From Triatoma infestans (Eukaryota > Arthropoda > Insecta > Hemiptera > Reduviidae): a DNA stretch of 64,000 bases. The stretch covers positions 1-64,000 of the forward strand of contig JAAEAF010007837.1 of assembly GCA_011037195.1 (NCBI GenBank), read 5' to 3'. The translations under genes were made by a program, and so were the position numbers. The notes under the pieces were generated by a model. It was given only the letters and a program-made list of their open reading frames with translations, ran no database searches and was not told the origin of the DNA. Positions 49,001 through 60,256 of this stretch are shown here, in pieces. Every line of letters starts with the position of its first letter. Within the stretch, counting starts at the first letter, position 1.

Positions 49001-49158
49001 ATCTGATTTTTTTTTTTTTTAAATTTTTCAGACCATGCAAACCATTTGCAATAAAACATTTTTCATACGCGGGCGATTCAAAACATGGGACAGGCTGAGA
49101 GAATATGTAAATTACCTCTGCCAGTTAAGGTTAACCACTTAAAAACAGACAAGTGCTG
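46031..49158. other. Non-coding stretch with family A copies
   Basis: Family A copies occur at about 47150-47700 and 48350-49020. The longest chance-like frame of the window, 46437-46883 (+, 148 codons), lies in the more GC-rich segment 46660-46900. It has low-complexity Ser/Phe tracts and no recognised domain, so it is not called as a gene. A poly-T run lies at 49010-49020. Confidence 0.45.
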
Positions 49159-50019
49159 GTTGGCAGGGGCCAAAGAAAAAGACTTTTAGACCTTAAAAGT
49201 TAATTTATCGACGTTCCGCACACATTTGGTGTCCTTCCTCAGGTTCTACATGAGAAAGAAACAAAGAAAAAAACTACAAGTATGTAGCTAGACACAACGG
49301 AGAGCTAAATAACAGAAGCATATAGATTAGAAAAAAACGAAATATTAACCAACACAACAGCAAAAATAAAATAGAAATAAATAAAAATACAATACTAAAA
49401 GTTTAAAAAACATTAAAAACTGCAAATTAAAGTTATACGATACCTGAAAAGTAGCGATAGAGAGTTAGATGTTAGAAGGAAGTTACTGTGTGGTTATGGA
49501 GTAAGGTATGGTTGCAAAGAAATATTGAAAAACAGAAAAGAGAAAATTTAAGAAGTTGGGAAATATGAGGAGAGGGAGAAGAGACAAACAAATCAATAAG
49601 TAATTATGAAATGAATAATCGAAGCAAAATAAAATGAAAAATGAGTGTAAAAATTTGTGAGTGTAATTTACTGGGAGGGGGCAATTTTTAAGAAAGCGGA
49701 AAATTTTGTTGTGGGAGGAAGTATAACGTCCTTGTCATTTTTGTGGCTGATGGAGCTAGGATTGAGGTTAATGTGAATGGACTCAGAAAGAAGCAGTGTC
49801 AGACGGTTGGAAAGGTGGTTAGTGCAGAAGCATTATGGAAATCAAAGGAATGGGCATTATATGTTTAATGAGGGCGGTACTGTCGGTTTTTTTGTTAGAT
49901 AAGATCTGTTCATGTTGTCTAAGTCTCTTTCATGTAGATCCTGAGGAGGACAACAAAGGTGTTCCGAAACCGATAAATGAACTTTTAATCAAAAAGTTTT
50001 TTCTGTGGCCCCAGCCAAC
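49159..50019. repeat. Foldback element, 861 bp
   Basis: The ends are inverted copies over roughly 100 bp: GTTGGCAGGGGCCAAAGA on the left and GTGGCCCCAGCCAAC on the right, the same termini as the palindrome at 5893-6142. Near each inner edge of the arms is the hammerhead-like block. In the right arm it reads CTGAGGA, a GGACAAC...GTGTTCC hairpin and GAAAC (about 49939-49970). In the left arm, on the complement, CTGAGGA is followed by a decayed hairpin and GAACGTC. The 650-bp interior is A-rich and has no coding capacity. It looks like a non-autonomous element with PLE-like inverted ends. Confidence 0.75.
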
Positions 50020-52201
50020 CAACATTGTGTTGGTTTATTAACAACGGCCAAACGTAACTATTGTTTATGTTCACCATTTTACTTTCTCTTACTGCTGTAA
50101 GAGGAACTATTGCGATTTAGTGAAATTGAATTGAATGGTAACTGCAGATGCACCAACTATCAACTAATCAGAGACGTATTTGGAATATTTTTTGTAGGAA
50201 AAATGTATTTTAGGAGATTGCTGGGGACTGCGGGGAGGAACTTTGGATTTCATATGCTGATGAAGGCACTGCCTGCTTGACCGATGGTCTCACCCATTAC
50301 CTACTCAGAACATCCTGTCTCTGCTTCTATCTGAACATTCTGTGTTCTGTTCGGGCCAACCAAGCAGAACTCAAATCCATTTGTAAGACAATTTGTTAGT
50401 TTATATATAATTGTATTGACAGCAGTATGAGAAAGCCGCGTGAGTGTTTCACACCAGATTTTTTCCCTTCAAAATAAATAGGTAAAATTAAAACAGTTAT
50501 GTGAATAAAGGAACAAACAAAACAAAAACCTTTGAAGTGTTTGTGTATGCGCGCGCATGTCAAGTAGGTCAGAATGAAGAGGAAAGACAAACAAACAATA
50601 GTGCCTGTGCACCGCCATGATGGAAGTTTTAGGTAGTTGTTTCATCAAGCCCCCCCACCAGGCGGTCGTTGAGTTGATGAGATTCAAATGGCATTGAGAG
50701 TGGAGAAAAGGTTAATGATTTTGTCATTAAGACAGGGGAGAAAGTCTTCAAGTGAAATAATATTGGAAGTGATCACAAAGACCTGCAGAGCGGGGGGGGG
50801 GAGACAACACTTCATTATGATGACGAATATCTCGCAAATAATACACACCTAACTGACAAACTGATTGTACCAGTTAACGAAACACTCTGAACATTCTAAA
50901 ATATCCTCCTGCTATTTATATTATCCCTTTAGGAGTGTGCTCGCATTTCTCGGCTTGGTTTTAGAGGAATATTTCAAAGCATGAAATGGAATTAGGTATT
51001 TTATCATAATGCCCCCAGGGCTATGTTATTTCAATTATGTAGTGAAGCTTCCAGTCAACTCAATCACTTTCTTCAAGAGAAGATCGAAGACCAGCAAAGA
51101 TTTGGAAGAAAGGCAATCCTTAGGGCTTAGGCAATCGAAAGCAAAGAAGTCAACATTTCTTCTGTTCTAATAGTGCACCAATGAGAAACGAAACTATAAT
51201 GTCCATAAGCCCTAGATCATCATAGTTTCAGCTTCCCTCAGTTTTCATGTAATCGAATTTGTGGCGATCAAAAGATGTTCATCAGACTCATTTGAAGCTT
51301 TGATGAATTTTACCACCATTTTGAAATGTACTTCCTCTTACAGCAGTTCCACAACTTTCGAGTTTTCCTGATCACGAAAATCAAGTTCTGAAATGGTTCT
51401 GTCAATGTGTGAGTGTGTGGTCAACATAATTCAAAAGTGAGCATGACAGAAAATTCAAACTTTTTTATTTCCTTTACGGGTTCCCAGGGGACCTGACAAA
51501 AACTATATCTGTAAACCAAAAATGCAACTTTAAATTAAATTTTACTTTTAGTCTTTAGTGAATGCTAAATCATTTTCATGTGAGGTACTTAATTTCTGAA
51601 ATTTAGCAAATTATTAGAAGAATTAAGGGTCTCGTGCTTGCCAAATATCCGCTTCCATTACTACTCTGCAAGAGCTTTCACTTCATATAAATAACAGAAA
51701 GATGACAATTCATTCATAAATAATTGTTAAATGTTGCAGGCAAATTGATTTAGGATATAGGGTTTAAAAATAGTAGTAGGGTTTAAAAATAATAGGAGAA
51801 GTCTAGTGAAGACAACAGAGATATGAAAAGCCTCTTTATTGCGGTATGGTTTCCCAATTACATGTATAGGGCTTCAACATGGAGTCAACCTGACTACTGC
51901 GGTTAATGTACTGCAAGTATATTTCATTTGATATGGTCCACATGATGGGAAACGTTTCCTTTGACAAAATAAAATTGATATCAATATCATTTCTGAACAG
52001 AAAAAAATCTAATGTGTCTCACACCACTTTCTCTTATTACAGTTTACAGAATTACAATTGACAAGTTTTCTTCAAACTTATAATTCTAGTACTAACTGTT
52101 TATTTGTCTTCAATAATTTACATCAATGGGACAATTATAAACTTAATAAAATTACTTCTTTGAGGAAACCATAATCTTCCCGTGAAGATTCAAAAGTGAT
52201 A
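50020..52201. other. Non-coding stretch with family A fragments
   Basis: A clear family A boundary follows the foldback directly at 50088-50115 (TTTCTCTTACTGCTGTAAGA, then GGAACTATTGCGAT). Other fragments lie at 51290-51500 and 52010-52100. An 18-20 bp direct repeat (GGGTTTAAAAATA) occurs at about 51760-51790. No gene. Confidence 0.45.
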
Positions 52202-52549
52202 GAACTCTGTATGTATAGTCGAACTGTGTATGTATAGTTCGAACTCTGTATATATAGTTGGAACTCTGTATGTATAGTTCTAACTCTGTATGTATAGGTC
52301 GAACTCTGTATGTATAGTTGGAACTCTGTATGTATAGTTGGAACTCTAGGAGACTCTGTTATGTATAGTTGGAACTCTGTATATAGTTGGAACTCTGTAT
52401 GTATAGTTGGAACTCTGTATATATAGTTGGAACTCTGTATGTATAGTTGGAACTCTGAATGTATAGTTGGAACTCTGTATGTATAGTTGGAACTCTGTAT
52501 ATATAGTTCGAACTCTATATGTATAGTTCGAACTCTGTATGTATAGTTC
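52202..52549. repeat. 20-bp minisatellite, about 17 copies
   Basis: Tandem units of 20 bp with consensus GAACTCTGTATGTATAGTTG, with variants ending TTC and units with TATATA in place of TATGTA. A few units are shortened or expanded (near 52345-52385). Because 20 bp is not a multiple of three, the minus-strand frame repeats every 60 bp as a 20-residue pattern. That frame is a by-product of the array and not a gene. Confidence 0.95.
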
Positions 52550-52852
52550 ATATATTAAATTTAATTAAATTGAGAAAATCGCAGAAAAATGAAAAACTGT
52601 CATAAATAAAAACGCCAATTTTATTTTCAAAGTGGGAATTCTGGCTCTTATATAGACCATTCAATAGCATTCCTTCTAAGTTCATGGCGGCCGGGTGATG
52701 TTCCAACCTAGCAATAGGAAATACGCTGATATCTCCAACCTTAGGAACGTACTGGTGGGATGTTCATATGTTAGACTGCTTGGTTTTAGCGTACTTCCAA
52801 TGTTAGGTTAACTAGGAACGACTTCTTGATCTTGCTGGAAGGAATCAATTAG

Positions 52853-53156
52853 ATGCTGTAGGTAAATTAAATAAAAATTTATAAAGTGTTAAATACTTTA
52901 GTTCTGCCTGTAAACTTGTGTATTTTCTTTTATGTGATTTTCTGTTTCCTGAAACAGTTCATTTCCGTTTTACTTATGTACATTAATTTCTCTGTTTTTG
53001 TTTCTTTTATTTTGTTTATTGTCTCATTCTTTTAATTTATCTTTGGCTTGTTAATAGATAATTGTATTACATGTAATATCGATTGATGAGTCATGTAGAT
53101 TTCATTTAATTATAATAATAAAAAAAAAAAAAAAAAAAAAATGCTGTAGGTAAATT
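52853..53156 (+). mobile_element. A-tailed retroposed insert with 16-bp target duplication
   Basis: The sequence ATGCTGTAGGTAAATT occurs at 52853-52868 and again at 53141-53156. Between them lies a 272-bp insert (52869-53140) ending in a run of about 24 A residues, joined to an AATAATAAA-type signal. A poly(A) tail with flanking long direct repeats is the mark of LINE-mediated retroposition of a polyadenylated RNA. The insert is T-rich, like a 3' untranslated region, and has no frame. It could be a 5'-truncated processed copy of a host mRNA or of a LINE tail; I cannot tell which. Confidence 0.8.
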
Positions 53157-55627
53157 GCTACTTTCAAAACTATTAACCATATAAAAGTAAATCAACTGAA
53201 ACAAAAATGAAATAGATAGCAATTCGGTCAAAAAATTACTGTTATTCGATTGAACTGTAAAAGTCGATAGCAACCCTGACATTTTAAACATTTTAAAGTT
53301 GGTTCATACTGAGTTACGTTTCCAAACATCACTATTCCTCTTTACAATCTAGAAATTTCCAGAACCAGCCATCATACTTGTCTCTTCCTAATAATCGCTC
53401 TTGCCATCTGGGGATATTCGCCTCTGGTCTACTTAACTCCAAGATGTTCTCAGACCTGTATGGGACTACTCGCCTCCTAGTAAGAACTCGTTAAAAAAAG
53501 TGTGATGAAAGCATCACATCTCGAAATCATATTTCGAACGGCGCCTGTCACTATCCCCGAGGGGGTCGTCACCATCCCGCTAGTACAGAAGAAGCCCTCT
53601 CAGGAATTCTTCAACAATACCTCACGGTATTCCCTCTTGGGAAGTGAAGACCGTCTATTTCTACCCCCAGCAACTTGGAAAAAGGGTAATCTGGACCATA
53701 TAAAAGAAAATATTCAACAGTTTTCTTCCAGTCTTCAACCAGTCTTAGTTTTCGAATTAAATACGAGTCATAAACCACTTTCAGATGAGTCAATTGCAAT
53801 CCAGTAATAGTTATAAACGAGTTCATCAAGAGTTATTAAACCACTCTAGAAGAGTTACTGGTTGTACATTACTACTCGTGATCGCCAGTATTCACTAGTA
53901 TCCTAGATCTAACGCCGTATGCTGCCCGATTTTGTACACTTAAAGACCTTACAGTTATATTCCTATACTTATAACTGTATTAGTAATTCCAGAGTGCGAT
54001 TTCTTTCTCTCGTTTTCGACAAACTACATTACAATCAACAACTACAACAGACAGACACATCGGAGCTTAAGAAGACTGAAATCGTATTAAAATTGCGTTC
54101 TTAAAAAAATTACAGAAGATTACAGCTGTAATCTTATTTAAACAAAAGGATCAAAATATTGAATAAATAAACAACTGTAAAAAAAAAAGTAACAAAAGTT
54201 TTGTAATCCAAGGACGAATCGTGTGAAAATACAGTAAAATGTAACGCAGCGGTTCGTATTGTTATTATATATGGGCAACACACATGTGCACTGCAACACA
54301 CACACAAGCTCATATACTAATCATTTAGCCTTACCTTTAATTATAATAAAATTAAAAAAAAAAGAAAATTAAAAAGACTTCCTTAATAACGGTATCTACA
54401 TTAATTTATTTCTTTTTTCTCTCTTGGCTGTTTATTAATTCACTTTTACTGCCGACTCATTATTTAATATTCTTACTGGAATCTCTACCTCTTATATTTG
54501 AAATAAAGAGAGATCTAACTTTCTTACTTATTGTGAAATATTATTTCACATAAATTTTCTGAACGTCCAAATAATACAGCTTTCCATCACAGTTAGACCT
54601 ATCCATATTGCAGAAATGGAAAAGGTCTATCAAATATGAGTTCGGAGAAGATAAAGGCTCAACGGCAAAAAATCATGATATAAGCCAATTAGACTCACTG
54701 ATAGCTTGCCTGTGGACATAGTGCCATCGCACACGGTGTGTGTATGAGTGTGTGTGAGAGAGAGAGTGTGACATTCTTGCTGGTATCCTGATGAATAACG
54801 CTTAATTAGCTGGGAATGAATGATGAAGTAACTGATTTTTAACTCTTGAGAACCCTTTTACATCCTAGTGAACGCCAAATGCCATGAAGAGGTCACAATC
54901 GTGTACAGATAGATAAGTCACGTGATGGGGCCCTCCATCACCCCCAGGAGATATCAACCAGTCCTTACATGACACCTCTGGAAGACCGCCATTTCTACCC
55001 TACCAAGTTGAAAGAGGAGTGTTAAAGAATAATTTCTGAGGATATTAGGATATATTTCTGAGGATCAATTATTCAAGAGTTGTTCAGGAGTATTCGCCAG
55101 TGTGCCAGAACAAGTCTGCCCGCTGCTATATCACCACACACTGCTCACTTTATATTGAATGTCCTTGGAGTATTCTTTCTAAAAGTTACACCTATTGTAT
55201 CAATTATCCTTGAGTTTAGTGCTTTCACCTTCAAAAGCAATCCCATTATATCTAAATTGTAGGCCATTGTATGTATTTCTGAAAGTGTAAGAATATGCAA
55301 ATGGCTATGAGTATAGCAGCTAGCTGAGCCTATCAGTGGGTACACACATCTTTCATCCACTTACTGCATTCATCACCGACCTTGGGGAGAACCTGCATGG
55401 TTAATATGAGTGATTTGGGCGGTGCTACTGTGAACATTTTTGTGTTGGTAGGCTGTGATTATGCAGTCCACATTAAGAGGCAGCTCTGTGATGATAGATA
55501 AAGCCTAATAGATAAAAAGCTTTATTACACATATTCTTAAGTATGTACAATAATAATATACGGACGTGCTAATGTAAATTAACATTATAATCTTCTCGTA
55601 TTGTTTGTAACGATTTTTGGGATAAGG
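53157..55627. other. Stretch without family A; one unrecognised frame
   Basis: This segment has fewer repeats than the rest. A frame at 53502-53807 is described separately. A GT-rich patch lies at about 54735-54770. The segment 54900-55000 is more GC-rich. No recognisable gene or RNA was found. Confidence 0.4.
53502..53807 (+). CDS. Unrecognised 101-codon frame
   Basis: The frame starts with two ATG codons and has balanced composition, with charged residues, prolines and no low-complexity tract, unlike most frames of this window. I recognise no domain and no signal peptide. The upstream 200 bp is also more GC-rich. It may be an exon, a decayed element frame or chance; nothing in the neighbourhood decides this. 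Confidence 0.15.
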   Translation: MMKASHLEIIFRTAPVTIPEGVVTIPLVQKKPSQEFFNNTSRYSLLGSEDRLFLPPATWKKGNLDHIKENIQQFSSSLQPVLVFELNTSHKPLSDESIAIQ

Positions 55628-55631
55628 CGAG

Positions 55632-55871
55632 AGTTACATCATAAGAAACGCCAACGCAGCACCTAAGACGCCTACGCACACAATCTAGATAAGAATTCCC
55701 TTATATACAGTAGCAAAACCCCTCCCAGCAGTCAGTGAGTCAGATCAGTCCGCCGGAAGCTATCTAGATAAGTGATATATGTTTTGTCTTTGCAAAGTGT
55801 GTAGTATTAAGTAATAAAGTGTTGTCTTTTTAAAAAACATACTTAATATAACTGGCACACATTATATAACT
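55632..55871 (+). repeat. 5' LTR
   Basis: A 240-bp LTR, AGTTA...TAACT. A TATA-like box TATATA lies at 55702-55707 and a polyadenylation signal AATAAA at 55813-55818. It aligns with the 3' LTR over its full length apart from a rearranged segment of about 40 bp in the middle, after CCCCTCC. Confidence 0.92.
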
Positions 55872-55890
55872 GGCGCCCGCGAACAAGGAC
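55871..55890 (+). promoter_or_regulatory. Primer-binding site (tRNA-Lys-like)
   Basis: TGGCGCCCGCGAACAAGGAC begins at the last base of the 5' LTR. It resembles the complement of the 3' end of a tRNA-Lys with a 2-bp insertion after TGGCGCCC. In retrotransposons this site primes minus-strand DNA synthesis. Overlap with the last LTR base is usual for Gypsy-type elements. Confidence 0.7.
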
Positions 55891-56559
55891 ACGAAACTTC
55901 ATGAAAATAGTATGTGCTTAACTTAGTGCTCAAGGCAAAGGTAGAACATCACTTCAGACCTCAGCTGGTAGGACTTCAATCACCATCAAGGTTGGCTGAA
56001 CTCACTATAATCTCTCTAAACAATACTTTATATCTTACTCCCTGCATAAGTACTCATAAATAAAAGTTTAAAATATAAGATTAACTTTAATCATGCAATT
56101 AAATTTTTCGTCTGTAGTATTACTTCTCTTTTATTTTTTTTTAATATACGAGTATAGGAATAAATAATTTCTCTTTGGAAGAAAAGTTTATAATTATAAA
56201 TCTGTACATTAGTCTACTGACTTTCATAAGAAATAATAATAATAACAAAAGAGCAAAGTAGACCAGAAATAATATCTAATAGTAAATGTAGCATATTTAA
56301 GGTTAAACCTCCCCGAAACAATATATTAAAAACATATAAAGTACGTGACCAATAATTACATATTAAAAATAATAAGAAATAGAATACACTGTCCCTGTTA
56401 AAAAACACATAAAGTAAGCAGGGCATTTTTTCTCTAAATAATTTTAAACATTTTTATTATTATTCATTCTTATATTTTGTAAAAACATTGTATACAATGC
56501 ATACAATACGCACATTAATGTTATACTTGGAAAAATAAATCATACACCATTTTTACTAC

Positions 56560-57060
56560 ACCACACCGTGGCAGTTAGCCAATCATGTCATGACATTTGA
56601 TCCCAACATTGAAGAACTACGGCAAATATTAAATACAAAATGCACGTTCGTTATAGACCACTATATAAAAAAAAACCAAAATACTTATCCGAAGCCTCCC
56701 CCTTTTAAAATGCTGCAAAGCGTCCCAACCAATTTATTACCCCACGAGGATCTTACAACTACAACTCCAATTATCCTAACTATAATCGTACTCCTCATAC
56801 ACCTTATAAATCTAACCAGCAAACACCACAATATTTTTAACGACCCTCTTCACATTTATACCCTTTAAACTCCCCAAATCCTCAGAATAAAAACTACCTC
56901 AACAACAGCAATCGCAGAGACCAACAAACTTTAAACAACCCAATAATTCCCCTCTTTACCTAATGGATGAAGCCAATGACGCACAAATTAAAAACCTAAC
57001 AGAACGACTAGAAAAGTTAGATACTTTCTTAGAGAACGGCAACTGTCCCATTGTAAGTCC
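56560..57060 (+). pseudogene. gag remnant
   Basis: The frame at 56590-56868 (MTFDPNIEELRQIL at its start) and a following Asn/Tyr/Pro/Gln-rich stretch in another frame look like the C-terminal half of an errantivirus-type Gag. The roughly 680 bp between primer-binding site and this frame are AT-rich and show no Gag sequence, so the N-terminal part seems to be lost or replaced. Gag would form the particle core. Confidence 0.5.
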
Positions 57061-60000
57061 AACAAATCACACCCTTCAGGAAAAAACCACTCTCACACTG
57101 CATTGACAAATTGAATTATAAATAGCTAATAGATACCGGTTCGGCAAGAAACGATATAAACCCTAAAGCAATACCCTCAAACACCACAATTCACCCAGAA
57201 CAATTCTCTGAAACAACACCAGCTGGCTCTAAAGAAGGTCATAAATACATAATCCTAAACTTATTACAACCCCACTTAGGAATCAAACACGACATCAAAT
57301 TATACGTGTTTCCTTTTTCAAATAACTATGACATGGTTGGTACTTGGAAAAAATACCATGCTAGAATTAAATCTCATTTAGCTAATCAAGAAATTGAAAA
57401 ATTATTAAACAACCAGATAATTTGCCCATCTCACTTACTCCCCTTATACATCTCCAATATGGGTAATCCCCAAAAAGGAAAACGCTTTTGGAAAAAAAAT
57501 AAGAATAGTTATAGACTGCCGGAAGCTGAACGAAAAAACCATCGATGATCGATTCCCCTTCCTAATATAGAAGACCTTTTGAACGAATTAGGAAAGGCTT
57601 GTTATTTTAGCGCTATAGAAAATCAATTCCCAAAAGAAAACCTTTTAGAAATCCTTTTAGCAAGAAAACCTTTTAGAAATCAATTCCCAAAACTGCCTTC
57701 AGTACAGATTCAGGCATTATGAAATTCTCAGAATGCTTTTTGGCCTTATGAACGCTTAACCAACTTTCCAAAGAAACGCTAGGAATCGCATTTTCGCTAA
57801 CACGAAACATGTTTTAGTCTATATGGACGACATCATTGTATTCTCCAGCTGTTTGGCTCTGTGGCCTTAAGAACACATAAAAAACCTAGAAACAACATTT
57901 AATTTGCTCCAAAAACATAACCTAAAAATCTAAGACAGAATTCTTTAAGAAAGAAATCTCATTTTTAGGGCATATTATCTTTGCAGACGGCATTAGGCCA
58001 AACCCACAAAAAGTTACAGCTATAAAAAATTTTCTTATCCCAACAACCAAAAAGCAAATCCAACAATTCCTTGGTCTGACTGGGTACTATAGAAAAATGA
58101 TAAGAAACTATGCCAAAATAGCTAAACCACTAACAGAAAAACTACGGGAAACCCAGGACCCCATCAAAATTGATGATTCCTATAAAAACGCTTTTCAAAC
58201 ACTAAAAAACATGCTCATCAATAGCCCCCCCCCATTCTGCAATTCCCCGACTTCACAAAACCCTTCACGCTAACCGCAGCTCTTCCAATTTCGTCATAGG
58301 AGCCGTCCTATCCCAAAATAAAGACGGAAAAAATCTCCCCATCTTTTATGTATCACACTCTAGCGGCCCGAGAAGAGAAACTAAGCACAATAGAAAAGGA
58401 ACTACCAACTATAGTGTGGGCCTGTAAATACTTCAGACCATACTTTTACCGCCTTAAATTCACCATAAGAACAGATCATAAATCCCTCCAGTACCTTCAT
58501 AACATGAAGAAACCCAACGCGAAAATGATCCCTTGAAATTCCAACTATCCGACTGCAAGTTTAACATACAACATGTTTGCGGAAAAACAAATTGTGTAGC
58601 AGATGCGCTATCACGAAACGCTGTCCAAGAATTACATATATTACAAACAGAATCAGATGACCGCATAAGTGGTCTATTAACATCCCCCTTCTCGAATGTA
58701 CTCGGACTAGATCAAATACTAAACGCCCGGCAGACGAAGAACAATTAGAAGAAATAATTAAATACCTAACAATACAATCAAAACCCCTTGAAACTGACAA
58801 CCCCCACACAGGAGGAAACACCAATAACCAATTAAATAATCAATATCGCAGACACAAACAAATGCGTCAATACAGAAAAATATCAACTAATCATTAACAT
58901 AGGAAACCCAGACGACATAAAACGAAAAAGTATTTCGGAAAAGCAAGACTTCTTTGGAAGTGGCGTGGCCACATTAAGAAACCCTAAGAAAACTCTCACT
59001 GGAATATTTGAAACTCAATACCACTTTCGGCCTCTATTGCTCCAACCAATCTTCCGTCATGAATAATATCTTAAGTAAAGTCAAAAAACTGTTTGAGAAT
59101 ATTATTACTTCAACTTACCCCACAGTATGACTAAAACGATACTTCAAACTTAATACGCAAAGATAACCAAAAAGAATTAATACAAAACCAACACATAAGC
59201 AAAACCTGTCATAGAGGAATTACGGACACTTATGAGCGGTTAAATCAAAAATATTACTAGCCTTGTATGATAGATGACATCACAAAATTCATCAACAATT
59301 GCAGTACATGTAAGCAAGTTAAATATGAACGAAACCTCCCTAGACAAGAATACCACCTGACTCCTATACTACAAAACCCTTGGACAGACTCCAAATCGAC
59401 ACCATATTTTACTCCAGCCATCTGATTCTAACCCTCATTGACTGTTTTTCTAAAAGAAAGACCGCCTACCTACAGCATAAACACAACCAACAGCACAGAA
59501 AAAGCATGGAAACCAACAGCATAGAAAAATCATAGACAAAATAAGAAACTATCTTAGTACCTTTCCAGCTCCAATTGAAATACAAGCAGACAATGGCAAA
59601 GAATTTGCGAACAAAGGATTTGAATCGTTCCTCGCCTACAATAATATCTCACTCTACCTAACAACCCCGCTTCATTATAACTGATACGGCTAATTAATCG
59701 AGCACACTCGACACTGATCGAAATCCTAAACATAATAAAAACTGACGACCCACACCTAACCTTAACTCAGACCCTCCAGTTAGCACTGATAGCATATAAT
59801 ATCCCCAACAGCACATAAAACTTACACCAAATGAAATTACATTCGGAATCACCCTGCTGACAGAACAAAAACAAGCGAACTTATTAGAAATACAGACGGA
59901 AGAATACTACAAAGACAAACAAATTATTCACAAAGCAGTTAAACACATAATTGACAAAGAAAAGAAGAAAGAACAGAGCAACTAAATATAAATCGCGAAA

Positions 60001-60256
60001 TGTAGAAATCCCACCAGGCCAAATCTATATTAAAACTCACACACGAAACAAAGCAAAACCCAAATACAAAAAGGTAACCTACGACGACAAATCTCAGAGG
60101 GTTCTTACTGGAAAAACCAAATCAAATAAAATACACCCCGACCAACTTAAAAGACCCAGAAAATTTGAAAAACACTTACATACTCTTTGTTTGCAGGACG
60201 ATGAGGCTAACACCCCTCCTCCTAATACTCCTGAGCCAGGAACAAGTGGCTTATAA
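57060..60256 (+). pseudogene. pol pseudogene: protease, RT, RNase H, integrase
   Basis: The domains appear in order. The protease has D-T-G-S at 57132-57143. The reverse transcriptase has [13 protein letters not shown] near 57390, a [16 protein letters not shown] block near 57510 and the active site Y-M-D-D at 57820-57831. The RNase H frame (58348-58536) contains STIEKELPTIVWACKYFRPY and RTDHKSLQYLHN, then CVADALSR. The first RNase H aspartate is not evident. The integrase zinc finger (histidine pair and CSTCKQ near 59210-59320) is followed by the core with IQADNGKEF near 59580 and a C-terminal basic frame ending at the stop at 60254. Many stops and frameshifts, plus a small tandem duplication near 57625-57690, break it. 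Confidence 0.88.
60180..60196 (+). promoter_or_regulatory. Likely splice acceptor for env mRNA
   Basis: A pyrimidine-rich tract (CTCTTTGTTTGCAG) ends in CAG at 60196, four bases before the env start codon and inside the end of the integrase frame. In Gypsy-type elements the env mRNA is spliced to an acceptor at this place. The donor in the leader was not identified. Confidence 0.55.

Noticed and set aside
52135..52551. 138-codon minus-strand frame with a repeated NYTYRVPTIH-like pattern
   Set aside because: It is the translation of the 20-bp minisatellite; the pattern recurs every 60 bp as expected from the array, with no other support.
54786..54800. CTGATGA as part of a ribozyme
   Set aside because: Not followed by a hairpin or GAAA; a chance heptamer.
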